A stretch of 64,000 nucleotides of DNA from Pyrinomonadaceae bacterium (GCA_019186825.1 JABARP010000003.1:50358-114357), one strand, 5' to 3'; positions 1 to 9,716 are shown, counted from the first letter of the stretch. Program-made: numbers and translations. Notes: a model not told the origin generated them from the sequence alone.

Positions 1-1674
1 TGCGGCAAAGCTTGCGATCAGAGCAACACCGATCTTCCAATCGAACCCGAGCGGCCGGATCACAGGCTCGATCGTGTGCCCGAGCATTCCGGCAAAGCTG
101 TGCTTAAGCTGCTCGCTTTCTTTTACGACGTCTTCCGCAGGTTCGCTCCCCGTCTCGACAACCGCCGCTTGCGTCGTCGAAGCGTCGGCCGCCGGTGCGG
201 GCGAAAGGTCTCGCGGAAAATACATCAAAGCCCAAAGGAGTATCGAGATAGCAAGGATGACCGTGCCCGCACGCTTCAAGAACAGCCACGCACGCGTGAA
301 CATATTCTGTAGCACGGTCCGCAAATTCGGAACGCGATATTCCGGCAATTCCATCAGGAATGGCGGCGGCGGGGCTTTGAGAACGGTTCGCTTTAGAATG
401 AACGCGACAACAACGGCAACCGCGATGCCGAGAGAGTACATCGCGAGCATCAAAACGGCAGCAACCGAGATGAACCCGAAGATCGTCTGTCCGGCAAAGA
501 AAGCCGCGATCATCAGCGTATAGACCGGCAGACGTGCCGAACAGGACATAAACGGCGCGACCATGATCGTCGCGAATCGGTCGCGTCTATTCTCGATCGT
601 GCGCGTTGCCATAATGCCGGGGATCGCACACGCAAAGCTGCTGACGAGCGGTAGAAATGCCTTTCCGTGGAGGCCGACCTTGCTCATCAGCTTGTCCATG
701 AGGAATGCCGCGCGGGCCATGTAGCCGGTGTCTTCGAGAAGCGAAATGAACAAGAACAGCAGCAAGATCTGCGGCAGAAAAACAACAACGCCGCCGACGC
801 CCGCGATGATCCCGTCACTGATCAGATCGGTGAGAATGCCGGGCGGCATATTCTCTTTTACAAGTGCGCTCAGTCCGCCGAAGCCTTGTTCGAGCAGATC
901 CATCGGGACCGTCGCCCAGGAAAAGATCGCCTGAAAAACAACGAGGAGCACCGCGACCAGTATCACGAGCCCGAAGAATTTGTGCGTCAGTACCTTGTCG
1001 ATCTTGCTCGAGATGCGGAGCTTCGACGTGTCGTTGTGACGCGTCGATTCCTGCACGGCCTTTGAAATGAAGCTGTATCGAGCAAAGATCTTTGCGTGCG
1101 GGCCGGACGTCTCGTCAACATCGTTGAAAACAGGAGCGGAACTCTCGCCCTTTTCAGCCGCTTTGTGAACCTCTTTAGCGAGCTCCTTGATGCCGCGGCC
1201 GGACTTCGCATTGATCGCAACGACAGGAACTTTCAACAGTTGAGAGAGCTTTGCGATGTTGATCTCGTGATCTTGCTTCTCGAAAACGTCGATCATCGTG
1301 AGTGCTATAACGACCGGTACCTTGTAGTCGAAAAGTTGTGTTACGAGATATAGATTGCGTTCGAGATTGGTCGCATCTACCACCGCAACAACGACGTCCG
1401 GACGCCGCACGCCCTTCTGTTCGCCGGTGATGACACTTCGGGCGATCTGCTCATCGAGCGAGGTCGCGTCGAGGCTGTAAAGCCCGGGAAGGTCTATAAG
1501 ATCGGCACCGCTGCCGTTCAGCTGCCAGCGGCCGGTCTTTCGTTCGACGGTAACGCCCGGATAGTTCGCAACCTTTTGCTTTAGGCCGGTAAGTGCATTA
1601 AAAAGTGTTGTTTTGCCTGCGTTCGGGTTGCCGGCAAGCGCGATCGTGAGGCTGTGGGCAGTGGTTGACGCCAT
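1..1674 (-). CDS. feoB: Ferrous iron transporter FeoB (3' end outside window)
   Basis: This is the N-terminal 558 codons of FeoB, the inner-membrane Fe(II) uptake protein with a cytosolic G domain. I translated it from the reverse complement. The start ATG is at 1674-1672 and the frame stays open to the window edge. The G domain shows the P-loop GNPNAGKTTLFNALTG, then VANYPGVTVERK (switch I region) and DLPGLYSL (G3). The G4 element reads LTMID, with Thr where Asn is common. Membrane segments with the gate motifs follow toward the edge. feoA lies directly upstream with a 20-nt gap, and a Fur-like palindrome lies upstream of feoA. The C-terminus is not visible, so completeness cannot be judged. 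Confidence 0.95.
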   Translation of the reverse strand, partial: MASTTAHSLTIALAGNPNAGKTTLFNALTGLKQKVANYPGVTVERKTGRWQLNGSGADLIDLPGLYSLDATSLDEQIARSVITGEQKGVRRPDVVVAVVDATNLERNLYLVTQLFDYKVPVVIALTMIDVFEKQDHEINIAKLSQLLKVPVVAINAKSGRGIKELAKEVHKAAEKGESSAPVFNDVDETSGPHAKIFARYSFISKAVQESTRHNDTSKLRISSKIDKVLTHKFFGLVILVAVLLVVFQAIFSWATVPMDLLEQGFGGLSALVKENMPPGILTDLISDGIIAGVGGVVVFLPQILLLFLFISLLEDTGYMARAAFLMDKLMSKVGLHGKAFLPLVSSFACAIPGIMATRTIENRRDRFATIMVAPFMSCSARLPVYTLMIAAFFAGQTIFGFISVAAVLMLAMYSLGIAVAVVVAFILKRTVLKAPPPPFLMELPEYRVPNLRTVLQNMFTRAWLFLKRAGTVILAISILLWALMYFPRDLSPAPAADASTTQAAVVETGSEPAEDVVKESEQLKHSFAGMLGHTIEPVIRPLGFDWKIGVALIASFAA

Positions 1675-1694
1675 CGCAGGAACGCTCCGACAAA

Positions 1695-1940
1695 CTAGAG
1701 AGCCACCTCAATGGCGGCAGCTTCGCTGCGTCGCATCGCGAGGTTGTAGCCGCGGACGCTAACCTCGATCGGATCGTTGAACGGAGCTGATTTTACGAGC
1801 TTAACGAGCACACCGGGAATGATGCCCATCTCGAGGATGCGGCGCGTGATCCGCGAATCGCCGTTAACGGCAATTACACGGCCGGAAGCCCCGATCTCAA
1901 GTGTGTTTAGAGTTGTTTGCTGAGCCATTTTCTCTTTCAT
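1695..1940 (-). CDS. feoA: FeoA-family Fe(II) transport accessory protein
   Basis: This is an 81-residue SH3-like FeoA protein, a small cytosolic partner needed for FeoB function. The sequence has the family pattern: LEIGASGRVIAV, then the ILEMGIIPG turn, then PIEVSVRGYNLAMRRSEA near the C-terminus. The length is normal for FeoA. A second in-frame ATG at codon 5 (MAQQ, at 1928) is preceded by AAAGAG and may be the true start. The gene is co-directional with feoB and very probably co-transcribed with it from the region carrying the palindrome at 1981-1999. Confidence 0.93.
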   Translation of the reverse strand: MKEKMAQQTTLNTLEIGASGRVIAVNGDSRITRRILEMGIIPGVLVKLVKSAPFNDPIEVSVRGYNLAMRRSEAAAIEVAL

Positions 1941-1980
1941 TCGAGCTCTGTCCCTCGTATCAAATGAGAAATATACCTTA

Positions 1981-1999
1981 ATTGAAAGTGATTTTCAAT
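1981..1999 (-). promoter_or_regulatory. Fur-box-like operator upstream of feoAB
   Basis: A 19-bp palindrome, ATTGAAAGTGATTTTCAAT, has 7-bp perfect arms (ATTGAAA/TTTCAAT) around GTGAT. It lies about 40 bp upstream of feoA. The TGAAA-n-TTTCA type of dyad resembles Fur boxes known from several phyla, and ferrous iron uptake operons are classic Fur targets. Binding is inferred. Confidence 0.6.
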
Positions 2000-2053
2000 T
2001 GCAAAATACAAATTCAGATGGGAACACTGTGGTCTTTTTTGAAAGATCGGTAC

Positions 2054-3580
2054 TTATCGCGGCGTTACGATCGATTCTGAGACGAGATCGGCTTGGAAAC
2101 CGCCGATCGCGAATCTGACGGGCGTCCTCGAAGCACCGGTCGCGAGCCAAACCTTGAAGCCCGCTTTGTCCACCGAAGGGTCGCCTGTAACGATCGTGAT
2201 CAACTGCGCTTCCACCTTATTCCCTGCGAGGGTGATCATTTCGGGCCTTGAGGGACGCAAAGAAAAGATCTGCACTTTGTCGCGCCAAAAGACAGCAACA
2301 CGCGTGTCGTTAACAGGATCTGCGGCGTTCCGGCTCGGCGTTAAGTTGAAGGATCGCATCGCGTAGATGAGCGACAACACGCAATGAACACCAACCGGGC
2401 CTTCTGCCCTGTTCGCACCGAACGTTACGACCCCGGTCCGCTGATCGAACGTCGCATTTTGCGAATACGGCGCAAGCACGTTTGAGAGCCGTGCAGTGAA
2501 TGAATTCGGCCCGAGGCTGTCAGGGTTCACGTTCGCGATCATCGAATCGCCAAGCGAAAATGGCGGGCTTCCACCATCAACGCCGGTCGCCTTGGCTTCG
2601 AGAACAAGCGTGTCCTGGATGCCGATAAGCTTCCTTTCCTTTGCCGACAACTGAAAAGCACCGACCTTTCGCTCGCCTTGTGTAACTTGATAATTCAACT
2701 CTTCTCCAAGCTTGAACTTAAGTTCAGCGAGAAGTGGCTGATTCGGGATGTACGGCGTCGGTGAAGGCGTCGGCCTCACAACCGGCTTTGGAGGTGTCGG
2801 CACAACGGTCGGCGTTGGCGTCGGTGTTTGGTTGGGTTGCGGCGGCGGCTCTACGACGTAGGACGCGAGTGTTGCTCGAAACTTGCCATTGCGGGATTTG
2901 AATTCGAACGCAACGGGGATCCTCGTCTCAGTATTCGAAAGCCAAAGGCGGATCTCCTTGAATCCACGAGCGTCAAAATACGGGCTTGAGACGCGAACGA
3001 TCGTCGATTCGAAAGTGCCCTGATCCGTCGAGATACTTGCAGAGCCTTCCGGCAGGAATGTGATCGTCGATTCTTCGCCGTCTTCCGCAAAAGAAAAGCT
3101 GCCGCTTCCATTCGCATCACGAGCCTTAAAGATCGCCGTTATCAGGTCGTACGGTGCCGACGCAGCCTTCGTGTTGTCGACATCGATCTGCCTTGCTGAA
3201 ACTCCGCCGTCAAGCACTCGATTGATCAAAAGTGGCCGCCCATCATCTATCGAAGCGTAGATAGTACGCCTTTCGTCGATCAATGCGATCGCCGCACTCA
3301 CGAAGCCTTCGGTCTTTATGCGGCCCTCGATCTCGACAACATTCTTGCCCGCAAGCTGCCCGCGCGAGACGACATTCGTCTCGACGAACGCAACGTTCTT
3401 GAACTTGTCGAGGGAAACGCTGTACGAAATGTGCTCGCCGATGCGGAAAGATCCGGCGGTAGCGGGCGGAGCAACTTGCGTCTGCGCGAACACGGCGGCC
3501 GCCAGCATGCAAACGGCGAGGCCGGGCTTTATAAACTTCGAGATGAGTGAGAACTTTTGCATTAAATATTCCGGAAGCAT
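2054..3580 (-). CDS. Secreted protein with two DUF3108-like domains
   Basis: This is a 508-residue exported protein of unknown function. A signal peptide (about residues 8-32, ending VFAQTQ) is followed by a first DUF3108-like domain starting FRIGEHISYSVSLDKF. A Pro/Thr-rich linker (about residues 245-280, PTPTPTVVPTPPKP) leads to a second domain starting FKLGEELNYQVTQGERK. DUF3108 proteins are periplasmic beta-sandwich proteins. The duplication plus flexible linker is clearly visible. The gene follows pyrF by 12 bp on the same strand and so is probably the last gene of a four-gene unit. The start may instead be the Met at codon 7 (MQKFSL), which gives a more typical signal peptide. Confidence 0.75.
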   Translation of the reverse strand: MLPEYLMQKFSLISKFIKPGLAVCMLAAAVFAQTQVAPPATAGSFRIGEHISYSVSLDKFKNVAFVETNVVSRGQLAGKNVVEIEGRIKTEGFVSAAIALIDERRTIYASIDDGRPLLINRVLDGGVSARQIDVDNTKAASAPYDLITAIFKARDANGSGSFSFAEDGEESTITFLPEGSASISTDQGTFESTIVRVSSPYFDARGFKEIRLWLSNTETRIPVAFEFKSRNGKFRATLASYVVEPPPQPNQTPTPTPTVVPTPPKPVVRPTPSPTPYIPNQPLLAELKFKLGEELNYQVTQGERKVGAFQLSAKERKLIGIQDTLVLEAKATGVDGGSPPFSLGDSMIANVNPDSLGPNSFTARLSNVLAPYSQNATFDQRTGVVTFGANRAEGPVGVHCVLSLIYAMRSFNLTPSRNAADPVNDTRVAVFWRDKVQIFSLRPSRPEMITLAGNKVEAQLITIVTGDPSVDKAGFKVWLATGASRTPVRFAIGGFQADLVSESIVTPR

Positions 3581-3592
3581 CGAGGATCAGGG

Positions 3593-4327
3593 TCAAGCTA
3601 TGATCGATGCCAAGGCCGCACGCCGATCCTTTTCAGCTGTGATCGGCCGCCCCACAACAGCGTAAGTTGCCCCGGCCTCGAGGGCTTCCCTAAATGTCGT
3701 TACACGCTTTTGGTCGCCGAACGTTCCGCTAAGAGGACGTATTCCGGGCGTAACGATCACAAAATCGCCGGTCGTTTCGGCCTTTATCGCCGCGGCTTCG
3801 CGTGCAGATGCGACCACGCCATCAAGCCCGGCGGATTCAACGGTTTTCGCCATTCGCAAAACGTATTCTTCCGCAGTGCCGTTGAAACCGAGTTCGTCCA
3901 ATTGCTCCTGACTACTGCTCGTAAGCAACGTAACGCCGATGAGCAGCGGCTTCCGCAGGCTGTCTTTCTCGCACACCTCTTCGACCGCTGCACGTGCGGC
4001 CGCCAATGCCTCGCGGCCCGCAGCAGCGTGAAAATTCATCATCCAAACGCCGAGCCGAGCGGCCGAGACCGCCGCCATCGCCGTGGTGTTCGGTATGTCG
4101 TGGAACTTCAGATCGAGGAAAACTCTCTCTCCGCGTTTGACGAGTTCGGAAACGAAAGCCGGGCCTTCCGCCGTAAATAATTGCAGGCCAACCTTGAACG
4201 CGAAAACCTCGCCCGACAGTTCATCGACGATCTCACGTGCAAATGCGGCTGTCGGTGTATCGAGAGCGACGATAAGATGCGACTTCGCGTCGGTCGATCG
4301 ATCTATTAAGGGTGTGGTTGCCGGCAT
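3593..4327 (-). CDS. pyrF: Orotidine 5'-phosphate decarboxylase
   Basis: This 244-residue enzyme converts OMP to UMP, the last step of de novo pyrimidine synthesis. The catalytic D-x-K-x-x-D motif is present as DLKFHDIPNT (Asp72, Lys74, Asp77). The phosphate-binding elements VTPGIRP and VVGRPIT are near the C-terminus, and VALDTPT at the N-terminus is the typical first strand. Length and motifs fit the short bacterial (group I) family. The gene lies 3 bp from the next upstream gene (a small Cys-motif protein), suggesting co-transcription with genes of unrelated or unknown function. Confidence 0.95.
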   Translation of the reverse strand: MPATTPLIDRSTDAKSHLIVALDTPTAAFAREIVDELSGEVFAFKVGLQLFTAEGPAFVSELVKRGERVFLDLKFHDIPNTTAMAAVSAARLGVWMMNFHAAAGREALAAARAAVEEVCEKDSLRKPLLIGVTLLTSSSQEQLDELGFNGTAEEYVLRMAKTVESAGLDGVVASAREAAAIKAETTGDFVIVTPGIRPLSGTFGDQKRVTTFREALEAGATYAVVGRPITAEKDRRAALASIIA

Positions 4328-4330
4328 CGG

Positions 4331-4618
4331 TTAGTCGAGGTCGAGCGGATTCTTGTAAGGCGTGTCGGTGTCCGTTCCCGCACGTTTCATCGCTTCTTTG
4401 AACTTCTCTTCGAGAAGGCGTTCGCGGTCCTTCATCGACGACATCTCCTGCGAAAATAGCTGGTCGCGAAGCTCCTTCTGTTTACTTAAGCCTTCCTTCA
4501 GCTCATCAAAAGAAGCGGTCGCTTTCTTCTTCTCTTCATGAGCGAGGATCACTCCCGTCGCCGAATCGATCGTCAGTGTCGATTCGCAGCATGGGCAAAT
4601 TACGGTCAACTTCTCCAT
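4331..4618 (-). CDS. Small protein with CPCC motif and coiled coil
   Basis: A 95-residue protein of unknown function. The N-terminus (VICPCCESTLTID) looks like one half of a zinc ribbon, with Cys-x-Cys-Cys and no clear second knuckle. From about residue 28 it is a charged helix likely to be a coiled coil (DELKEGLSKQKELRDQ through EEKFKEAMKRAG). It sits 3 bp from pyrF and 7 bp from the lipoprotein gene, so it is translated within the same unit. I do not recognise a named family. Coding is supported by the tight spacing and non-random composition. Confidence 0.7.
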   Translation of the reverse strand: MEKLTVICPCCESTLTIDSATGVILAHEEKKKATASFDELKEGLSKQKELRDQLFSQEMSSMKDRERLLEEKFKEAMKRAGTDTDTPYKNPLDLD

Positions 4619-4625
4619 AACCTTC

Positions 4626-5240
4626 CTAACGCGTGGGCTTTGCCCCCTTCGAACTTGTTCCCGGTTGCTCGGGTTGAGCGGTTTTAGGCTTGATGCCCGC
4701 CAGCTCCATCAAAAACGATGCTGAGGGACTTCCGATATTCGGAATGCGGTCCGCAGCGACCTTGACGGTCTTGCCATTCCTAAGAATCACGCTCGCAGAA
4801 CGTGCTCGCCCTTTTGTGCGAATTTCGAGAGCTTTTAAATATTCGTTTTGTCCGAACACCCGTTTTTCAAGGATCGTGCCATCTTTCAGCATTTCGCTTG
4901 AAACCGCAGAGTCATCTCCCGCGGGAACCGTTGGCGGCTTAGAGCCCGGCGGCGGAGGCGGCCCTTCGACGATGTTCCGGCCCCGGTTCGCGGCCTCGAT
5001 GCTGCCTGCCGGCGCCGAATTAGCATCTTGCGCCGACGCATTCGGGTTGGACGGGATGCCGGTCATATCCGGCGTGCCCGACGGAGCCTCATTCGCATTC
5101 CCGTTCGATACGACGCCCGGGCGGACGTTTGCGTTGACCGTATTGTTCGACGCGGCTTTTGCATTCGAAGACTGTTCGGATGACGCCCCGCATGCCGCAA
5201 GCAACCCGCTAAGCAAAATAACGCTGAGATACTTCATCAA
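4626..5240 (-). CDS. Putative lipoprotein
   Basis: A 204-residue predicted lipoprotein. The signal peptide MMKYLSVILLSGLLAACG ends in a clear lipobox (LAAC, Cys17), followed by a low-complexity Asn/Ala/Ser/Pro-rich stretch to about residue 105. A compact C-terminal domain (about 115-190) includes YLKALEIRTKGRARSASVILRNGK and a final Lys/Pro-rich tail. The function is unknown. It is the first gene of the 5240-2054 minus-strand unit, and the glnA terminator lies immediately upstream. Confidence 0.75.
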   Translation of the reverse strand: MMKYLSVILLSGLLAACGASSEQSSNAKAASNNTVNANVRPGVVSNGNANEAPSGTPDMTGIPSNPNASAQDANSAPAGSIEAANRGRNIVEGPPPPPGSKPPTVPAGDDSAVSSEMLKDGTILEKRVFGQNEYLKALEIRTKGRARSASVILRNGKTVKVAADRIPNIGSPSASFLMELAGIKPKTAQPEQPGTSSKGAKPTR

Positions 5241-5334
5241 TCCATTTCCAAGGGCACAGGGAAAGACCCTGCGATCCTTTGACCCTCAATAATAACGAAT
5301 TTTCTCATTTTCCCGTAAAGTGCGTTTACTCAAC

Positions 5335-5381
5335 GCAAAAAAGACGCATGGCAAAGGCGATAGTTCGCCCGGGCCATGCGT
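5335..5381 (-). terminator. Rho-independent terminator of glnA
   Basis: On the minus strand a 9-bp stem, ACGCATGGC/GCCATGCGT (5373-5381 with 5344-5352), is followed by CTTTTTT. It lies 25 nt beyond the glnA stop codon. The stem is perfect and the T-run is on the correct side for transcription of glnA. Confidence 0.85.
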
Positions 5382-5405
5382 GCAATTGAAAATGGAGAAA
5401 CAGGT

Positions 5406-6821
5406 CTATACGTCGTAATACATCGAGAATTCGAGCGGATGCGGCCTCAAGCGAAGCGGCGTGATCTCGCAGTCTCGTTTGTATTGGATCCAGCGCTCGA
5501 TGAGTTTCTCTGAGAAAACGTCACCCTTGAGGAGGAATTCGTAGTCGTCCTCAAGCGCTTTCAAAGCGTCATCAAGATTTCCAGGCAGCGACGGCACGTT
5601 TGCTAGTTCTTCGGGCGGAAGGTCGTAAATGTCCTTGTCGAGCGGTTCGCCCGGGTCGATGCGGTTCTGTATGCCGTCAAGGCCTGCCATCAAGAGAGCC
5701 GCAAACGTCAAATACGGATTGCACGACGGATCCGGCGGACGAAATTCGAGACGTTTTGCCTTTGGCGACGACGAGAACATCGGGATTCTCACTGCTGCCG
5801 AACGGTTGCGGGCCGAATATGCAAGATTCACCGGTGCCTCAAAGTGCGGCACGAGACGCTTATAGGAATTCGTGGTCGGTGCGGCAAACCCGACGAGTGC
5901 CGGAGCGTGCTTCAAAAGGCCGCCGATGTAGAACTTCGCCATCTCTGAAAGCCCTGCATATCCGTCGCCCGCAAAAAGCGGCGTGCCGTCCTTCCAGAGC
6001 GACTGATGCACGTGCATTCCCGAACCGTTGTCGCCGTAAAGCGGTTTCGGCATAAAGGTCGCGGTCTTGCCGGCCGCATGTGCAGTATTCTTGACCACAT
6101 ACTTGAAAAGCATCAGATTGTCGGCCGTATGCAGCATATTCGAGAACTTGAAATCGATCTCGCACTGCCCGGCGGTCGCGACCTCGTGGTGATGACATTC
6201 AACAAAGATGCCGACCTCATTTAGGATGGACGCCATTGTGTTTCGCAGATCAATAAGCGAATCCATCGGGGCCACGGGAACGTAGCCTTCTTTTGGACGA
6301 ATGTGATAGCCGCTATTTACTGGTTCACCCTTGCGGCCGGTATTCCAATGGCCTTCTTCGGAATCGACTGTGTAGCCGGCCGAATGCTGGTCGTTGTGAA
6401 AGCGGGCTTCGTCGAAGACGAAGAATTCGGCTTCGGGGCCGACATAGACCGTGTCTGCGATCCCTGTGAATTTGAGATAGCTCTCGGCACGGGTCGCTAC
6501 CGAACGCGGATCCAGGCCGTAGCCTTCTTTGGTTATCGGGTCAACGGCATTTGCGATCAGGCAGAGCGTCGATTCTTCCGTAAATGGATCGATCCAGAAT
6601 CGGGTCGGATCCGGGACGAGGAGCATATCGGATTCGTGGATCGCGGCCCATCCGCGCAAACTCGATGCGTCAAACCCGAACCCATCCTCAAAACTATCTT
6701 CCGAGAGCATTTCGATCGGAAATGTCAGGTGGTGCCACGCTCCGGGAAGATCCGTAAATCGGACCGAAACGAATCGTGCTCCGTGGTCGGCGGCAAATGT
6801 TAGAACGTCTTTTGGCTTCAT
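5406..6821 (-). CDS. glnA: Glutamine synthetase type I
   Basis: This 471-residue enzyme makes glutamine from glutamate and ammonia using ATP, the central step of nitrogen assimilation, as a dodecamer. The family hallmarks are clear: [13 protein letters not shown] near residue 50, [10 protein letters not shown], the ATP-site region [23 protein letters not shown], the [20 protein letters not shown] segment and the [15 protein letters not shown] helix. Tyr399 in [11 protein letters not shown] occupies the position of the adenylylated Tyr of enterobacterial GlnA, so covalent regulation is possible. The length matches GSI-beta. It appears monocistronic, with a strong terminator. No glnB or glnD lies nearby. 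Confidence 0.97.
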   Translation of the reverse strand: MKPKDVLTFAADHGARFVSVRFTDLPGAWHHLTFPIEMLSEDSFEDGFGFDASSLRGWAAIHESDMLLVPDPTRFWIDPFTEESTLCLIANAVDPITKEGYGLDPRSVATRAESYLKFTGIADTVYVGPEAEFFVFDEARFHNDQHSAGYTVDSEEGHWNTGRKGEPVNSGYHIRPKEGYVPVAPMDSLIDLRNTMASILNEVGIFVECHHHEVATAGQCEIDFKFSNMLHTADNLMLFKYVVKNTAHAAGKTATFMPKPLYGDNGSGMHVHQSLWKDGTPLFAGDGYAGLSEMAKFYIGGLLKHAPALVGFAAPTTNSYKRLVPHFEAPVNLAYSARNRSAAVRIPMFSSSPKAKRLEFRPPDPSCNPYLTFAALLMAGLDGIQNRIDPGEPLDKDIYDLPPEELANVPSLPGNLDDALKALEDDYEFLLKGDVFSEKLIERWIQYKRDCEITPLRLRPHPLEFSMYYDV

Positions 6822-6948
6822 TTTTCTCCTGGTGATTCAGCTATATTGAGTTTGTGCCCCTCGGCACGACCATCAAGCCGCTAATCCTAACAGAGAGAGG
6901 AAAGCCGATAACAGCGCTCGGAAAAGGAAATTTGAAGAGTGGAACTTT

Positions 6949-6966
6949 TCCTACATTTTTGTAGGA
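6949..6966 (-). terminator. Weak hairpin downstream of rimO
   Basis: A perfect 6-bp stem (TCCTAC/GTAGGA) with a 6-nt loop lies about 45 nt after the rimO stop, before glnA. There is no good T-run in the rimO direction, so termination here is only a possibility. Confidence 0.3.
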
Positions 6967-7011
6967 TTCTCTTCGCACAGCCGCCAGCAGGTGGGACCAA
7001 TGGACCAAACC

Positions 7012-8367
7012 TTAAACAGCGGTTATCTCGCCGATAAGGTCATATTCGTGTGCTTCTGTGATCTTGACGTCGTAGATACGGCCGATCTCAGGCTCAAGAC
7101 CCTCAGGCATATCATTGATGAGGATGTAACCGTCTATCTCCTGTGCCTGGCCGGCGAGGCGGCCTTGAAAAAGCAGGTCCGACTCTTGCGACAACCCCTC
7201 GAACATCACTGGGAACGTACTCCCAACCTTGGCTTTGTTCAAAGCTCGACTGATCTTCGCCTGTTCCTTCATCAGACGGTCGCGGCGCTTTTTCGCGACC
7301 TTCGGATCGACCTTGTTCGGCAGATCGAACGCCGCGGTTCCCTCTTCGTCCGAGTATGTGAACACGCCGACGTTATCGAAGCGGCAATTTCGAACAAACG
7401 TCAGCAGTTCCTCGAAATCTTCGTCAGTTTCGCCGGGGAAGCCGGTGATGAAGGTCGTACGGATCGCTATCCCCGGAACGGCCGCTCGAACACGCTCGAT
7501 AAGGCGCTCTAGGCTCTCTCGGTTGCCACCGCGTTTCATCAGCTTTAGAACATTCCGTGAGGCGTGCTGTAGCGGCATATCGAGGTATTTGACCGCTTTA
7601 TCGGTCTCGGCGATCGCGGAGAGGAACGCGTCAGAAATATGCGTCGGATATGCATACATCGGGCGTATCCACTCGAGACCGTCGATCTCGCCAAGGGCGC
7701 GTATGAGTGCCGCGAGAGCATCGACCTCGCCGAGGTCTTCGCCATATCGCGAGCTATCCTGCGCGACGAGGACGATCTCTTTTACGCCCTCTTTTGCGAG
7801 TTCGCGAGCCTCTTCGACGATCGAGCCGAAGCGACGGGAGCGAAAGCTCCCCCGCATCGAAGGGATCGAACAGAATGCACACGGACGGTCGCACCCTTCG
7901 GCGATCTTTATGAACGCTGTATGCGATTGCGTCGCCCGCATCCTTGGCGTGTGTTCGTCGTAGAGGTAGGTTGCGGACTTATTCCCGATGGGCGTGATGG
8001 TTAGCGTTTTCGCATCGAATTCATCGTCTGCCGCCTTTAGTATCTCGCTGACCTGCGATGTACCGATGAAGGCATCGACCTCGGGCAGTTCCACCAAAAG
8101 ATCGTCGCGATAGCGTTCGACAAGGCAACCGGCGACAATGACCCGCGATGCGTGGCCCTCGGCCTTCAATCGCGTTGCTTCGAGAATTGCATCGATAGAT
8201 TCCTGCTTCGCGGATTCAATGAAGCCGCACGTATTCACGACGACGGTATCAGCTTGACCCGCATCGTTCGTGATCTCGTATCCGGCCTGGGCGAGCGTGC
8301 CCATCATCACCTCGCTGTCAACGAGATTCTTCGGGCAACCTAAACTAACAAAACCAACTTTCTTCAT
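7012..8367 (-). CDS. rimO: Ribosomal protein S12 methylthiotransferase RimO
   Basis: This 451-residue radical SAM enzyme carries out methylthiolation of the conserved Asp of ribosomal protein S12. The N-terminal UPF0004 domain carries the auxiliary [4Fe-4S] cysteines Cys11 (MKKVGFVSLGCPKN), Cys47 (NTCGFI) and Cys81 (AGCL). The radical SAM cluster motif is CDRPCAFC (Cys159, Cys163, Cys166), and a C-terminal TRAM-like domain (about 385-450) follows. The signature SLGCPKNLVDSE separates RimO from MiaB. It is transcribed alone and divergently from the LuxR-type gene. Confidence 0.96.
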   Translation of the reverse strand: MKKVGFVSLGCPKNLVDSEVMMGTLAQAGYEITNDAGQADTVVVNTCGFIESAKQESIDAILEATRLKAEGHASRVIVAGCLVERYRDDLLVELPEVDAFIGTSQVSEILKAADDEFDAKTLTITPIGNKSATYLYDEHTPRMRATQSHTAFIKIAEGCDRPCAFCSIPSMRGSFRSRRFGSIVEEARELAKEGVKEIVLVAQDSSRYGEDLGEVDALAALIRALGEIDGLEWIRPMYAYPTHISDAFLSAIAETDKAVKYLDMPLQHASRNVLKLMKRGGNRESLERLIERVRAAVPGIAIRTTFITGFPGETDEDFEELLTFVRNCRFDNVGVFTYSDEEGTAAFDLPNKVDPKVAKKRRDRLMKEQAKISRALNKAKVGSTFPVMFEGLSQESDLLFQGRLAGQAQEIDGYILINDMPEGLEPEIGRIYDVKITEAHEYDLIGEITAV

Positions 8368-8573
8368 TTACGCATAACTCTCGAAACTCTTATCATACCG
8401 CAATGACAGCAGCGGAGCTAAAATAAGCGATATCAAACGAACAGCCCTTACATATAGCGTTTGACTTCCCACCCAAACGGGTGATACATTTGCGGACAAT
8501 TTGACCGTGGGTTGACGCATTGGGGCGTATTACATGGTGTTCGACCGGCACGAACCTCACAGATTCCATAACG

Positions 8574-9716
8574 ATGCCAGTAACGAAAGAAAAAAGACTC
8601 TTTAAGATCATCGGCGGACTATATTCAAGTCCGGACTGTAATGATGCCCTATCGGCCGTCCTCGAGGACACCGCGAAACTCCTGAATGCCGGCGCCGCTG
8701 CGCTCACTTACCTCCCAACGGGCGCATCGCATCATGAAGTGCCTATTTCCTATGGCTTGGACAGCGATTTTATGCGCGATTACGTTCAGAAGTATGGCGA
8801 TATCAGTCCATTCAAGGAAAAGATCAATTCGCTCGCCGAGGGACAGACGTTCGCACGGATAGATCACCTCGACGATCAGTCATTCGAGAAGACGGACATA
8901 TACAAGAGCTTCTTCAAGGAATACGACATCTTTAATTATGAATACCACGCTCTGATGCGGTCTGATGGCTTGATGGCCGGATTCAGCATTACGCTTCCGA
9001 AGCGCAAAAGGGTATTCACAAAGAGTGACCGCGAAGCGCTAAATGCGTTGCTACCGCATCTGAAGCGTGCCCTGAGCCTTCGACTGCTTGGATTGAGCAG
9101 GTCGAATGACCACGACGACCTGTTCGAAGCGATCAATACTATGGCCCGTGCGGTCCTGGTGGTCGACCAAAACGGACACGTCCTGACGGCGAACACTCGC
9201 GCCGCAAGGATCGTAAACGCAAATGACGGCCTTTCGGTCGATCAAAACGGTTGCCTAAAGGCCGCGACGCTAGATTGCTCTAAGCGTCTGAGCGCGATCC
9301 TTGAAGGCTCGCATTCGCCAAAGGCGAACGGCAAGTTCGCGTTCGGCGGCGTATGTCTCCTAAAGCGGCCTTCCGGCCGGCGCCCTTTGCAGCTGCTCGC
9401 TTCACCTCTCAGCGAAAAACCTGGTATCGGGCGCGATCGACTTACGCTCGTTTTCCTAAGCGATCCGGATGCGCCGGTAAACGTCCGTGAATCGATCTTG
9501 CGCGAGCTATTCGAGCTAACCCCTGCGGAGGCAGCGGTTGCATCGCGCCTCGCTACAGGAGAATCTGTTGAGCAGATCTGTGAAGGCCTTTCGATCACAG
9601 CGAATACCTGTCGTACGCATCTCAAGCGCATCTACGCGAAGACCGAAACCTCTCGACAAGGCGAACTCGTAAACCTCATCCTAACAAGCGTCGCTTCCCT
9701 TCCCGATCCTTACTAG
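8574..9716 (+). CDS. LuxR-family regulator with GAF/PAS-like sensor region
   Basis: A 380-residue one-component transcription regulator. The N-terminal half (about 1-160) resembles a small-molecule GAF-type sensor. Residues of about 190-230 (ARAVLVVDQNGHVLTANTRAA) look like a PAS strand-turn-strand. The C-terminal 65 residues form a LuxR HTH (LTPAEAAVASRLATGE, then SITANTCRTHLKRIYAKTETSRQGELV). The open frame extends upstream to a TTG at 8520, but the ATG at 8574 is the first ATG and starts the sensor domain cleanly. Neither has a convincing ribosome site. It is divergent from rimO and about 450 bp upstream of the giant surface protein, which it may control (inference from position). Confidence 0.85.
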   Translation: MPVTKEKRLFKIIGGLYSSPDCNDALSAVLEDTAKLLNAGAAALTYLPTGASHHEVPISYGLDSDFMRDYVQKYGDISPFKEKINSLAEGQTFARIDHLDDQSFEKTDIYKSFFKEYDIFNYEYHALMRSDGLMAGFSITLPKRKRVFTKSDREALNALLPHLKRALSLRLLGLSRSNDHDDLFEAINTMARAVLVVDQNGHVLTANTRAARIVNANDGLSVDQNGCLKAATLDCSKRLSAILEGSHSPKANGKFAFGGVCLLKRPSGRRPLQLLASPLSEKPGIGRDRLTLVFLSDPDAPVNVRESILRELFELTPAEAAVASRLATGESVEQICEGLSITANTCRTHLKRIYAKTETSRQGELVNLILTSVASLPDPY

